A stretch of DNA of 7,361 bases, from positions 1-7,361 of the forward strand of contig CAMPIG010000240.1 of assembly GCA_946886255.1 (NCBI GenBank), given 5' to 3'. The notes below the pieces were generated by a model that ran no database searches, had not been told where the DNA came from, and saw only the letters and a program-made list of their open reading frames with translations. The position numbers and the translations under genes are program-made. This DNA is from an uncultured Cellvibrio sp. Its GTDB lineage: Bacteria > Pseudomonadota > Gammaproteobacteria > Pseudomonadales > Cellvibrionaceae. Of this stretch, positions 1-6,029 are shown piece after piece (within the stretch, counting starts at the first letter, position 1; each line of letters begins with the position of its first letter).

Positions 1-234
1 GGCAAAGACTGCACCAAACTCCATGATGTCTGCGCCGACGATAAAGACATCCTTGGCACTGGTGATCAGTAACCCTTTGATATCCTGACTTTTCTCTAAC
101 AGGGTCAACGCCTCATCCAGCTCGCTGACAGCCTGCAGATTAAATTTATTAACTGACTCACCCTGCAGATCAAAGATCAATTCCGCAATACCGTCTTGCA
201 ACAGGGCAACTGATATGGCTTTTCCTTGGTACAT
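1..234 (-). CDS. fadB: Fatty acid oxidation complex subunit alpha, N-terminal part (partial)
   Basis: This is the first 78 codons of a gene that continues beyond the left edge of the window. FadB is the large subunit of the cytoplasmic beta-oxidation complex. It carries enoyl-CoA hydratase and 3-hydroxyacyl-CoA dehydrogenase activities and works with the thiolase FadA. The visible part is the start of the crotonase domain. It opens MYQGKAISVALLQDG, has GESVNKFN at about residues 26-33, and has FIVGADIMEF at 64-73, whose GAD segment belongs to the oxyanion-hole region. These match, from memory, the Pseudomonas-type FadB N-terminus; the full family length is about 715 residues. The ATG is preceded by a purine-rich GAGAGA about 8 bases upstream. 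The gene follows the XRE-cupin regulator on the same strand after a 202-bp gap, so it probably has its own promoter. fadA would be expected downstream, outside the window. Confidence 0.93.
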   Translation of the reverse strand, partial: MYQGKAISVALLQDGIAELIFDLQGESVNKFNLQAVSELDEALTLLEKSQDIKGLLITSAKDVFIVGADIMEFGAVFA

Positions 235-436
235 AACAAGTCTCTCTCTAGTGGAATATCAGAGGAACAAGAACCTCTAATGCTGATAGGCAAGCACGCA
301 AGCCTTACATGAAACGCAAATGAACAATGAGATTGTATTGAGATTAGCGTGAGAACGTTGCCGAACGATTAAAGATTTTACAGCGTGTTTATTGTCTGCC
401 AATGATGCGTAACTACTGCAGAGGCAATAATATCCG
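235..436 (-). promoter_or_regulatory. fadB upstream region with candidate -10 and small dyad
   Basis: This is the 202-bp gap between the regulator stop and the fadB ATG. Seen: a minus-strand TACAAT (332-337) that matches the sigma-70 -10 box at 5 of 6 bases, without a good -35. An AGAGG / CCTCT inverted repeat at 261-278 with an 8-base spacer lies about 27 bases before the fadB ATG, so it falls in the leader. A bulged long-loop hairpin (391-399 with 418-428) follows the regulator stop but has no T-run, so it is a poor terminator. No convincing FadR or PsrA operator was found. Promoter assignment is inference. Confidence 0.3.
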
Positions 437-1087
437 TTAATTTTGTAACACACTTAAAACAATGACTGCCGCCGTCTCTTTCCGATTGCGGATGCGATAA
501 GGTTGATGGGCTGCCAGATAAAATGCATCACCTTCCTGCAATTCATGGACCTGCATGCCAGCGGTTAATTCTACCTGCCCACACACAACCCACCCACTGG
601 CTTCCGCTTTATGGCGGAGGGGTTCACTGCCGGTATCAGCGCCAGCTGCGTAGCGATGGCGCCTCATGGAAATTTTGCGCTGAGCCTTTTCCGTGGCTAG
701 GTATTGGATGGTTACGCCGTTGGGGAGCTGTACCTGATCGGCTTCCAGCATGGCTACTGGATAAACCACCTGACCGACGTCCACTTGATCACAGGCAAAG
801 AACTGAGCCAGGGTCATCGGGATACCATTGAGCACCTTGGCTAACGAATTAATCGAGGGACTCACTAGACCTTGTTCGATCATTGAAATATTACTGTTAG
901 TTATACCAGCCCGCTTGGCCAATTCCCGCTGGGACAGCCCATTACGTTCGCGGATTAATTTAAGACGCACGCCGATGTCGGGTGCAAGGTCGGGTGCAAA
1001 ATCGACGACAGACGCGGGTTCCACCTCATCTATAACGAGTTCAGCAACCATATCGTGACTCATTGACGCATCAATTTTTGTGGCCAT
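437..1087 (-). CDS. XRE-family transcriptional regulator with C-terminal cupin domain (PuuR-like)
   Basis: This 216-residue DNA-binding regulator combines an N-terminal XRE helix-turn-helix with a C-terminal cupin sensor, the architecture of PuuR and related repressors of amine or amino-acid catabolism. The HTH spans about residues 38-96, with SQRELAKRAG in helix 2 and TNSNISMIEQG as the recognition-helix region. The small beta-barrel cupin spans about 143-212. His159 and Glu162 and, later, His194 sit where cupin metal or ligand residues are expected. The first ~36 residues are an acidic extension absent from E. coli PuuR. The chosen ATG has only a weak AGG about 11 bases upstream. ATGs at codons 9 and 13 are alternatives, and codon 13 has a GAG about 8 bases upstream. 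It lies 69 bp downstream of the SDR gene on the same strand and upstream of fadB. Its effector and targets cannot be read from sequence. Autoregulation through the dyad at 1103-1133 is possible. Confidence 0.88.
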   Translation of the reverse strand: MATKIDASMSHDMVAELVIDEVEPASVVDFAPDLAPDIGVRLKLIRERNGLSQRELAKRAGITNSNISMIEQGLVSPSINSLAKVLNGIPMTLAQFFACDQVDVGQVVYPVAMLEADQVQLPNGVTIQYLATEKAQRKISMRRHRYAAGADTGSEPLRHKAEASGWVVCGQVELTAGMQVHELQEGDAFYLAAHQPYRIRNRKETAAVIVLSVLQN

Positions 1088-1102
1088 ACAGCAAACCTGT
1101 TG

Positions 1103-1133
1103 TACGCAAACTTATTATTAACATTTATGCGTA
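1103..1133. promoter_or_regulatory. AT-rich inverted repeat upstream of the XRE-cupin gene
   Basis: TACGCA (1103-1108) and TGCGTA (1128-1133) form perfect 6-bp arms around a 19-bp AT-rich core. The dyad lies 16-46 bp before the regulator ATG, inside the 69-bp gap after the SDR stop. Its core contains AATAAT, a possible -10 for the regulator on the minus strand. The position suits an autoregulatory operator, but 6-bp arms this far apart can occur by chance. Confidence 0.3.
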
Positions 1134-1156
1134 TGTTGATGTTTCAGTTGAGAAAA

Positions 1157-1828
1157 CTACCAAGGCAAACGCTCGCCGTTAGCGTGCCAAAAACTACCTG
1201 AACTTTCCAAGGTCAATTCATCGATCCTGGCGGCTAAACGTTCGGCAGCAACAGCAGGCGTGATGTCACCCGCAAAGCCGACCATATCCGTTTGAACAAA
1301 GCCGGGATGTAATAATGCAACGGCAATACCGCGTGAACCAAGGTCGCGTGCGAGGCTCACGCCTGCTGCATTCAACGCAGCCTTACTCATGCGATAACCA
1401 TAATAGCCACCGGAGGAATTATCTGCGATGGAACCCATTCGACTGGTAATCATTGCTACTTTGGAACCGGCCTTTAAATTTTCACTTAATGCCTCGGTTA
1501 CCCTCAGCGGCCCGACAGCATTTACCTGGAATTGATACCCGATATCCGCATAAGCCAATTCGCCCAGCGTATCTGATTCAAGCACGCCGGCATTGTTAAT
1601 CAGCGTATCAATGACTTTTCCTGCCAATGCGCTACGCAAGTTGACAATGCCCTCATCGCGGGAAACATCAACACCTTCGATAGCGATCACGCCAGAGCCA
1701 GATAGCTGTTTTAACGCAGCTGATATTACACGACACACTGCATAGACTTCATGGCCTTGTCGCGCAAAATAATTGCATAACTCCAGGCCTATGCCACGAC
1801 TTGCACCGGTAATGACAATACGGCTCAT
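1157..1828 (-). CDS. SDR family oxidoreductase (C-factor/CsgA-like)
   Basis: This 223-residue short-chain dehydrogenase/reductase is a soluble Rossmann-fold NAD(P)(H) enzyme. All classical landmarks are visible. TGASRGIG at 7-14 is the glycine-rich cofactor loop, and NNAG is at 78-81. Asn103 in QVNAVGP is the structural and catalytic Asn. Ser129 in MITSR is the likely catalytic Ser, with Ser133 as an alternative. Tyr145 and Lys149 form YRMSK, and HPGFVQTDM at 174-182 follows. The GGYYGYRMSKAALN block and the short C-terminus resemble C-factor-like SDRs named after Myxococcus CsgA, a group whose substrates are mostly unknown. A GGGGGA Shine-Dalgarno stretch lies about 6 bases before the ATG. 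The gene follows yjbR after 29 bp, so the two are probably co-transcribed, with the regulator next. No substrate can be assigned. Confidence 0.92.
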   Translation of the reverse strand: MSRIVITGASRGIGLELCNYFARQGHEVYAVCRVISAALKQLSGSGVIAIEGVDVSRDEGIVNLRSALAGKVIDTLINNAGVLESDTLGELAYADIGYQFQVNAVGPLRVTEALSENLKAGSKVAMITSRMGSIADNSSGGYYGYRMSKAALNAAGVSLARDLGSRGIAVALLHPGFVQTDMVGFAGDITPAVAAERLAARIDELTLESSGSFWHANGERLPW

Positions 1829-1857
1829 AATAATCCCCCGAAAAACTCGATCTGTTA

Positions 1858-2220
1858 TCAGGGTTTACTGGCAAGTAAACGCGCGAGTTCGTCACTGGGC
1901 AGGTTATTGATAACCAACTCATATGAATTGTCAATCATGCGTTGAATTTCATTGTCCGGGATGGTGTGGTCAAGAAACACGGTATTCCAGTGCTTTTTAT
2001 TCATATGATGACCGGGCTGAACGGCGGGATATTTAGCACGTAATGCAACCGCCTCTTCCGGGTCACATTTTAGATTCACACGCGCCACACCCGATTCCTG
2101 CGTAAGCGTTGCAAACATCTTATGACAAACCTTATAGACGGCAACATCCGGACCGGATGGAAATGTTTCCTTTGCCTGGTGTTTGGTTAACAAATATTTT
2201 TGAACTGAAGAGAAATCCAT
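1858..2220 (-). CDS. yjbR: MmcQ/YjbR family protein
   Basis: This 120-residue protein is of the MmcQ/YjbR family, a small alpha/beta fold annotated as DNA-binding-like but without a firmly established cellular role. Conserved blocks are KVCHKMFATL at about 30-39, VNLKCDPEEAVALR at 48-61, PGHHMNKKHWNTVFLD at 69-84 and MIDNSYELVINNLP at 95-108. The third block matches the E. coli YjbR segment RHLNKAHWSTVYLD. The length equals the family norm of about 118. AAGGA lies 7 bases before the ATG, a strong ribosome-binding site. It appears to be the first gene of the yjbR > SDR > regulator unit. In E. coli yjbR sits beside yjbQ; here yjbQ is at 5576, on the other side of maeA and on the opposite strand. 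Confidence 0.9.
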   Translation of the reverse strand: MDFSSVQKYLLTKHQAKETFPSGPDVAVYKVCHKMFATLTQESGVARVNLKCDPEEAVALRAKYPAVQPGHHMNKKHWNTVFLDHTIPDNEIQRMIDNSYELVINNLPSDELARLLASKP

Positions 2221-2268
2221 GGTTTAGTCCTTTAGCAATACGACTGAATGGTTTTTACTACGACCGCT

Positions 2269-2316
2269 AATATACATATTCATTCACTCACAACTATCTC
2301 ACGTAAGCGCGCTTAC
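2269..2316 (-). promoter_or_regulatory. Candidate yjbR promoter with perfect 14-bp palindrome
   Basis: GTAAGCGCGCTTAC at 2303-2316 is a perfect 14-bp palindrome, with its nearer edge 82 bp from the yjbR ATG. A minus-strand TATATT at 2269-2274 matches the -10 consensus at 5 of 6 bases. If it is used, the palindrome sits just upstream of the -35 position. That placement suits an activator or a repressor. The AAGCG..CGCTT core resembles LacI/GalR-type operators with two extra central bases, but no regulator is indicated. The palindrome is seen; its role is inferred. Confidence 0.4.
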
Positions 2317-2592
2317 CTGAATGCAAGGGACCTATACCACTGACCAACTTTCCTCCCTGTTTTAGTCAAACGGCCCGCAGGTCGCCTTCATCAAGAAGCA
2401 CACCGCTATATCAGCACTTCAAAGCGATACATTAATGCTTGGCTTAAGCGCAACACATCTACTACAAATGATCTGACAGATTGGCTATCGCCTCACTTTA
2501 GCAGAGTCCTGCCAGTTTTGTGTAGCAACCCGGCAATGATCGCGATGATAGTTCGCCAACAACAGCGATACAATCGTTAAAATACGACCGGC

Positions 2593-2699
2593 ACCTCAAA
2601 CGCAGTCCTTGACGTTTGTATTTGAGGTTTTCGCTGATCAAAAAGCCAGCGATTGAATCATATGTTGCCCAGGCAAAACTTATCCGTGCCCCAAGGCAC
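2593..2699. repeat. Cluster of four consecutive small inverted repeats
   Basis: Four stem-loops follow one another in 107 bp. ACCTCAAA/TTTGAGGT is at 2593-2600 and 2621-2628, 8-bp arms. CGCTG/CAGCG is at 2632-2636 and 2647-2651. TTGC/GCAA sits within 2665-2676. GTGCC/GGCAC with a 4-base loop is at 2686-2690 and 2695-2699. The last lies 67 bp past the maeA stop. Read on the minus strand it is followed within 10 bases by a short TTTT, so it might act as a weak maeA terminator. The rest could be a decayed element or a structured RNA; no known family is recognised. Confidence 0.35.
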
Positions 2700-2765
2700 A
2701 AACCCGTCTACACAGATGTCTTTCCCGAATGGCTGCGACCATAAATCAGGCCCCCTCCGAACCAC

Positions 2766-4460
2766 CTAGAATGAGGTGCGACGATAATCGCGATATTCAG
2801 GTGTCCAGAAATTGCTCTCAATTTTTCCATCAATCAATTCTTCGGGCACAGGAACAGCAACACCGTCTGCAACGGCTTGTTTAAATACTGCACGCGCAAT
2901 GACTTTACTGACGTCACGAATATTTTTCAGGGAGGGAAGTAAAGCACCCTGCCCTTGTTGAACCATCGGTGAAGCATCAGCCAACGCTCTGCTCGCCGCC
3001 ATCATCATTCCATCGGTTATCCGTGATGCCTTGGCTGCAATTACACCCAGACCAACACCCGGAAAGATATAACTATTATTGCATTGCGCAATTTCAAAGC
3101 GCTGACTGCCGATATCCACAGGTGGAAATGGACTCCCGGTCGCTACGATTGCTTGACCGCTTGTCCAGCGCAGAATATCAACCGGTAAGCCTTCTACCTG
3201 AGAAGTCGGGTTGGACAAGGGTAGAATAATAGGACGCTCGCAGTGAGCCTGCATTGCTTCAATCACCGCTTTGGTAAACAATCCCGGCTGGCCAGAGACG
3301 CCTATCAGAACACTGGGACGCGTGTTTACCACTACATCCATCAGATTGATTATTCCATCTGCTTTACTGTGAGTCAGGGACCATTCTGCTACCACATTAT
3401 CATCGACCGCCAAGGGCTTCTGGAAATCGTAAAGATTCGGTGAGCTTGCTTGCAGTAAACCTGATTTACTCAACAGGAATATACGGCTGCGTGCTTGTGC
3501 CTCGGTTAAACCCTCGGCACACATTTGTTGCACCACTTGTTCGGCTATTCCACAGCCCGCCGAACCCGCACCGGCAAATACCACGCGCTGTTGCGCAAGC
3601 GATTCACCTTTGGCAAGACACGCTGCCAGGAGCGTTCCCACTGTCACAGAGGCTGTGCCCTGAATATCATCATTAAAGCAACAAATATCATCGCGATAAC
3701 GGTTTAGCAGCGGCGTCGCATGATCTTGCGCAAAATCTTCAAATTGCAACAAGGCATTGGGCCAACGTACTTTAACAGCCTGAATAAACTCGTCAACAAA
3801 CGCGTAATATTCTTCACCGGCTATACGGGGATGCCGCCATCCCATGTACATAGGATCATCAATTAAAGCCTGATTATTACAACCAACATCAAGCGTAACC
3901 GGTAACGTATAGGCAGGACTGATTCCGCCACAGGCGGTATAGAGCGCCAGCTTGCCAATGGGAATCCCCATACCACCAATGCCCTGGTCTCCCAATCCCA
4001 AGATACGTTCACCATCGGTTACAACGATCACTTTGACATTCTGTTTAGTGGCATTTTGTAACATATCGTCAATGCGATCCCGATCGGGGTAAGAGATAAA
4101 CAGGCCACGTTTGCGACGATAGATCTTGGAGAACTGCTGACACGCCAAACCCACTGTCGGGGTGTAAATCAATGGCATAATTTCCTGTAGATGATCCGTT
4201 ACCAGCCGAAAATATAACGTCTCGTTTGTATCCTGGATATTGCGAAGATAAATGTGTTTGTCGATATCTGTCTGAAATGAAATAAGTTGTTGGTAGGCAC
4301 GTACCTTTTGTTCTTCGATAGTTTCAATGTTGTATGGCAACAAACCTTCAAGATTAAACTGTTGTCGCTCCTGTTGAGTGAACGCGCTACCTTTATTCAA
4401 CAAAGGAGCTTCCAGCAATGCCGGGCCAGCGAAAGGAATATAAATCGGGCGCTTTTTCAC
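2766..4460 (-). CDS. maeA: NAD-dependent malic enzyme
   Basis: Malic enzyme oxidatively decarboxylates malate to pyruvate and CO2 in the cytoplasm, with NAD(P)+ and a divalent metal, linking the TCA cycle to pyruvate. At 564 residues it is almost the E. coli MaeA length (565) and is similar throughout. Near the start are [13 protein letters not shown] and LNKGSAF. Tyr99 in YTPTVG and Lys170 are catalytic. Glu241, Asp242 and Asp265 are metal ligands (EDF and NDDIQGT). GAGSAG at 297-302 binds the dinucleotide, SNPT is at 416-419, and the protein ends YRDYRRTSF. Spacings agree with human malic enzyme. Odd: the Asp normally at the end of the second Rossmann strand is Ser331 (LLSKSG), so cofactor preference may differ. 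The start is uncertain. The GTG at 4458-4460 fits the family N-terminus but lacks a clear ribosome-binding site. A GTG at 4521-4523 would add 21 residues, and the nearest AGGAG (4544-4548) is 20 bases from it. Confidence 0.95.
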   Translation of the reverse strand: MKKRPIYIPFAGPALLEAPLLNKGSAFTQQERQQFNLEGLLPYNIETIEEQKVRAYQQLISFQTDIDKHIYLRNIQDTNETLYFRLVTDHLQEIMPLIYTPTVGLACQQFSKIYRRKRGLFISYPDRDRIDDMLQNATKQNVKVIVVTDGERILGLGDQGIGGMGIPIGKLALYTACGGISPAYTLPVTLDVGCNNQALIDDPMYMGWRHPRIAGEEYYAFVDEFIQAVKVRWPNALLQFEDFAQDHATPLLNRYRDDICCFNDDIQGTASVTVGTLLAACLAKGESLAQQRVVFAGAGSAGCGIAEQVVQQMCAEGLTEAQARSRIFLLSKSGLLQASSPNLYDFQKPLAVDDNVVAEWSLTHSKADGIINLMDVVVNTRPSVLIGVSGQPGLFTKAVIEAMQAHCERPIILPLSNPTSQVEGLPVDILRWTSGQAIVATGSPFPPVDIGSQRFEIAQCNNSYIFPGVGLGVIAAKASRITDGMMMAASRALADASPMVQQGQGALLPSLKNIRDVSKVIARAVFKQAVADGVAVPVPEELIDGKIESNFWTPEYRDYRRTSF

Positions 4461-4582
4461 GATGGTACCGTTTTTGATGATTGGCAAGAGGGAAGAGGTT
4501 GGGCAGATATTAACATAGACCACAGAAAGCCAAGCGGCCAGTTCTCCTGATGAGCGATAAGGGTGCGATAGTTCACTTAAGC

Positions 4583-4614
4583 CGGGTTGTATTGTGATAC
4601 GACCCGATTACAAT
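4583..4614. promoter_or_regulatory. Dyad and overlapping divergent promoter candidates between maeA and the hopJ-like operon
   Basis: CGGGTTGTAT (4583-4592), loop TGTG, ATACGACCCG (4597-4606) form a 10-bp stem with one G-T pair. The dyad is flanked by a plus-strand TACAAT (4609-4614) with TTGTAT (4587-4592) 16 bp upstream, and a minus-strand TGTAAT (complement of 4607-4612). Both strands therefore have a plausible -10 touching the dyad. This suits an operator controlling both directions, or a 5'-end hairpin on the maeA mRNA. The rest of the 4524-4826 gap holds a tandem ATTCAAAT repeat (4652-4667) and no gene. The dyad is seen; promoter function is inferred. Confidence 0.4.
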
Positions 4615-4826
4615 AGCCGACACAGCGCTGCTAAAGATCAAAAAGCGCACGATTCAAATATTCAAATTTTATCAGAGTGAAATTTTACAAACATCTTCCT
4701 GTATTTTGGTAAAGCATCACTAATCCATAAAAACTGTCGGCGGCAGCCAATCAACACCTTAAGGCAGCTTCCATTAGTACCCGATAACAAGTAATTTGAG
4801 TGCTTGAACAATACCTGAGAAAACCT

Positions 4827-5195
4827 ATGACGACGATAGACAGATTCCTGCAACAACTACAGGAACAACCCACAGAAATCCAATTTAACGACACCATGGC
4901 CGTTATTGATGCCTATTACAGTTTTACGCCTACCGCGTTCCAGAATGGCAATCAGTTAAATGCGACAGGAGAAAACTCCGGCTCATGTAAGTTATTCAGC
5001 TTTGCTCAAATGCATCAATTATCCCCAGAAGCTACCCTGCAGTGTTTTGGGGCGTTTTATCGTGAAGATGTGTTAAAAAAACCTCAGAACGAAGATCACC
5101 AGAATATTCGTAATTTTATTCGCACAGGCTGGGAAGGTGTTCATTTTGAGAGCCAGGCACTTACCCCACGCGGTCCAACCGGAGAGACAAAATGA
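4827..5195 (+). CDS. HopJ-family protein
   Basis: This 122-residue protein belongs to the HopJ family, named after a Pseudomonas syringae type III effector candidate but widespread in non-pathogenic proteobacteria, where its role is unknown. Characteristic blocks are FNDTMAVIDAYYSFTPTAF at about 20-38, ENSGSCKLFSFAQMH at 49-63, CFGAFYREDVL at 73-83 and DHQNIRNFIRTGWEGVHF at 90-107. No signal peptide or membrane segment is visible, and nothing nearby encodes a secretion system, so an effector role is not supported. The ATG at 4827 is chosen because the alignable region begins there and a TGAGA lies about 7 bases upstream. A GTG at 4800 would add nine residues. Its TGA overlaps the next ATG as ATGA, which implies translational coupling to the lipoprotein gene. 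The operon is divergent from maeA. Confidence 0.88.
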   Translation: MTTIDRFLQQLQEQPTEIQFNDTMAVIDAYYSFTPTAFQNGNQLNATGENSGSCKLFSFAQMHQLSPEATLQCFGAFYREDVLKKPQNEDHQNIRNFIRTGWEGVHFESQALTPRGPTGETK

Positions 5196-5542
5196 AGCCA
5201 TCAACTTTGCTAATCCTGTTGTTATGCTTCTTCATAAGCGCATGCCAGGAAAAAAACGGGCAGGAGCAAGCCGAGAAATCCGAGCAGCCGACAGATGAAT
5301 TAACGCAAACTTTGATCCAATGCCCCGACAACCGTCCCGACGTATGCACCCAGATATATCAACCCGTGTGCGGTCTGGTCGATACCGGTATCCGCTGTAT
5401 CACCACCCCCTGCCCCAGCGCTGAATACAAAACTTTTGGTAATGCCTGCACAGCCTGTAGCGATAAGAATGTCACCGGCTATAGTGATGGTGAGTGTCCG
5501 AAAGACGAAGACAAGGAAGAAGAAAATAGTCCGGTTGAATAA
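5192..5542 (+). CDS. Lipoprotein with Kazal-type protease-inhibitor-like domain
   Basis: This 116-residue predicted lipoprotein has an N-terminal hydrophobic stretch (4-17) ending in the lipobox ISAC, so Cys18 would be lipidated and the protein membrane-anchored. A charged Gln/Glu-rich linker (19-40) follows. The cysteine-rich domain (about 44-102) begins CPDNRPDVCTQIYQPVCG and ends with FGNACTAC and GYSDGEC. This is the layout of bacterial Kazal-like domains, which can inhibit serine proteases. The domain has eight cysteines (44, 52, 60, 69, 74, 86, 89, 102) rather than six. The extra pair, Cys69 and Cys74, lies in RCITTPCPS, inserted where a reactive loop or neighbouring strand would be. 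The tail is very acidic. A GGAGA inside the hopJ-like gene is its ribosome-binding site. The ATGA overlap ties its translation to HopJ. Inhibitor activity and target are inference. Confidence 0.85.
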   Translation: MKPSTLLILLLCFFISACQEKNGQEQAEKSEQPTDELTQTLIQCPDNRPDVCTQIYQPVCGLVDTGIRCITTPCPSAEYKTFGNACTACSDKNVTGYSDGECPKDEDKEEENSPVE

Positions 5543-5575
5543 CGAGTGCCAGATACAGCAACACGAGGAACGATT

Positions 5576-6010
5576 ATGTGGCTACAAAAAGAATTCCGAT
5601 TGCGCGCTAAAAGTCGCGGATTTCATTTGATCACCGACGAAGTCATCGCTGCGCTACCGGAACTTAAACAAATTAATTGCGGGCTCCTGCATTTATTTAT
5701 TCAACACACATCCGCTTCTTTGAGCATTAATGAGAATGCAGACCCGACTGTGCGTGAAGACCTCGAAAATCATTTCAATCATCTGGTACCGGAGGGTGCA
5801 CCCTATTATCGCCATGATTACGAAGGTGACGATGACATGCCCGCACATATCAAGAATTGTATCCTTGGCTCCAGCCTGACGCTCCCCATTACCGGAGGTA
5901 AGCTGAACCTGGGGATTTGGCAAGGCATTTACTTGTGCGAACACCGTAATAAAAGTGGATGGAGAAGCCTGGTAGCCACACTTCAGGGAGCAGCGGCGGA
6001 CGAATCCTGA
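5576..6010 (+). CDS. yjbQ: YjbQ family protein (UPF0047, secondary thiamine-phosphate synthase enzyme)
   Basis: This 144-residue cytoplasmic protein of the YjbQ/UPF0047 family is very close to E. coli YjbQ (138 residues). E. coli YjbQ has been reported to show weak thiamine-phosphate synthase activity; the physiological role is unsettled. The N-terminus [20 protein letters not shown] aligns with [20 protein letters not shown]. Conserved family residues include HTSASL at 44-49, NENADPTVR at 52-60, [14 protein letters not shown] at 80-93, [10 protein letters not shown] at 115-124 and the final ATLQG. His44, His80, His91 and His123 are candidate active-site or metal residues. The ATG is chosen over an upstream GTG (5546) because GAGGA lies 7 bases before it and homology begins exactly there. 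It follows the lipoprotein gene by 33 bp in the same operon. Its stop is 19 bp from that of the convergent small gene, with no clear terminator between. Confidence 0.95.
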   Translation: [144 protein letters not shown]

Positions 6011-6029
6011 GCAAGTAATGGAGCAACTG

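Larger units (their letters stand above)
2221..2765. other. Intergenic region, 545 bp, no convincing gene
   Basis: The stretch lies between the yjbR start and the maeA stop, both on the minus strand. It contains the probable yjbR promoter and palindrome at its left end and the inverted-repeat cluster at its right end. The middle (about 2320-2518) shows nothing recognisable. A minus-strand open frame of 67 codons (2498-2701) starts with TTG, has no Shine-Dalgarno sequence and matches no family I know, so it is not called. A TGTGTAG (2519-2525) and CTACACA (2708-2714) pair encloses the hairpin cluster but has no target-site duplication. Confidence 0.5.

Noticed and set aside
391..428. Hairpin after the XRE-cupin stop as a terminator
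   Set aside because: The stem is bulged, the loop is 18-19 bases long and there is no T-run on the minus strand.
523..831. Plus-strand 102-codon open frame antisense to the XRE-cupin gene
   Set aside because: It lies fully inside a well-supported gene on the other strand, and its residues look like a composition shadow (many Trp, Pro and His).
2498..2701. Minus-strand 67-codon open frame in the maeA-yjbR gap
   Set aside because: It starts with TTG, has no ribosome-binding site, is rich in Arg and Cys and matches no family I recognise. It coincides with the inverted-repeat cluster.
2519..2714. Insertion sequence or MITE defined by the TGTGTAG/CTACACA pair
   Set aside because: Seven-bp ends without target-site duplication, transposase or a second copy in the window are too weak to call.
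4662..4856. Minus-strand 64-codon open frame upstream of the hopJ-like gene
   Set aside because: It crosses the hopJ-like start and the probable promoter region, with no recognisable motif.
4827..5195. HopJ as a type III secreted virulence effector
   Set aside because: The family is widespread in non-pathogens, no secretion or chaperone genes are nearby, and the gene is in an operon with yjbQ.
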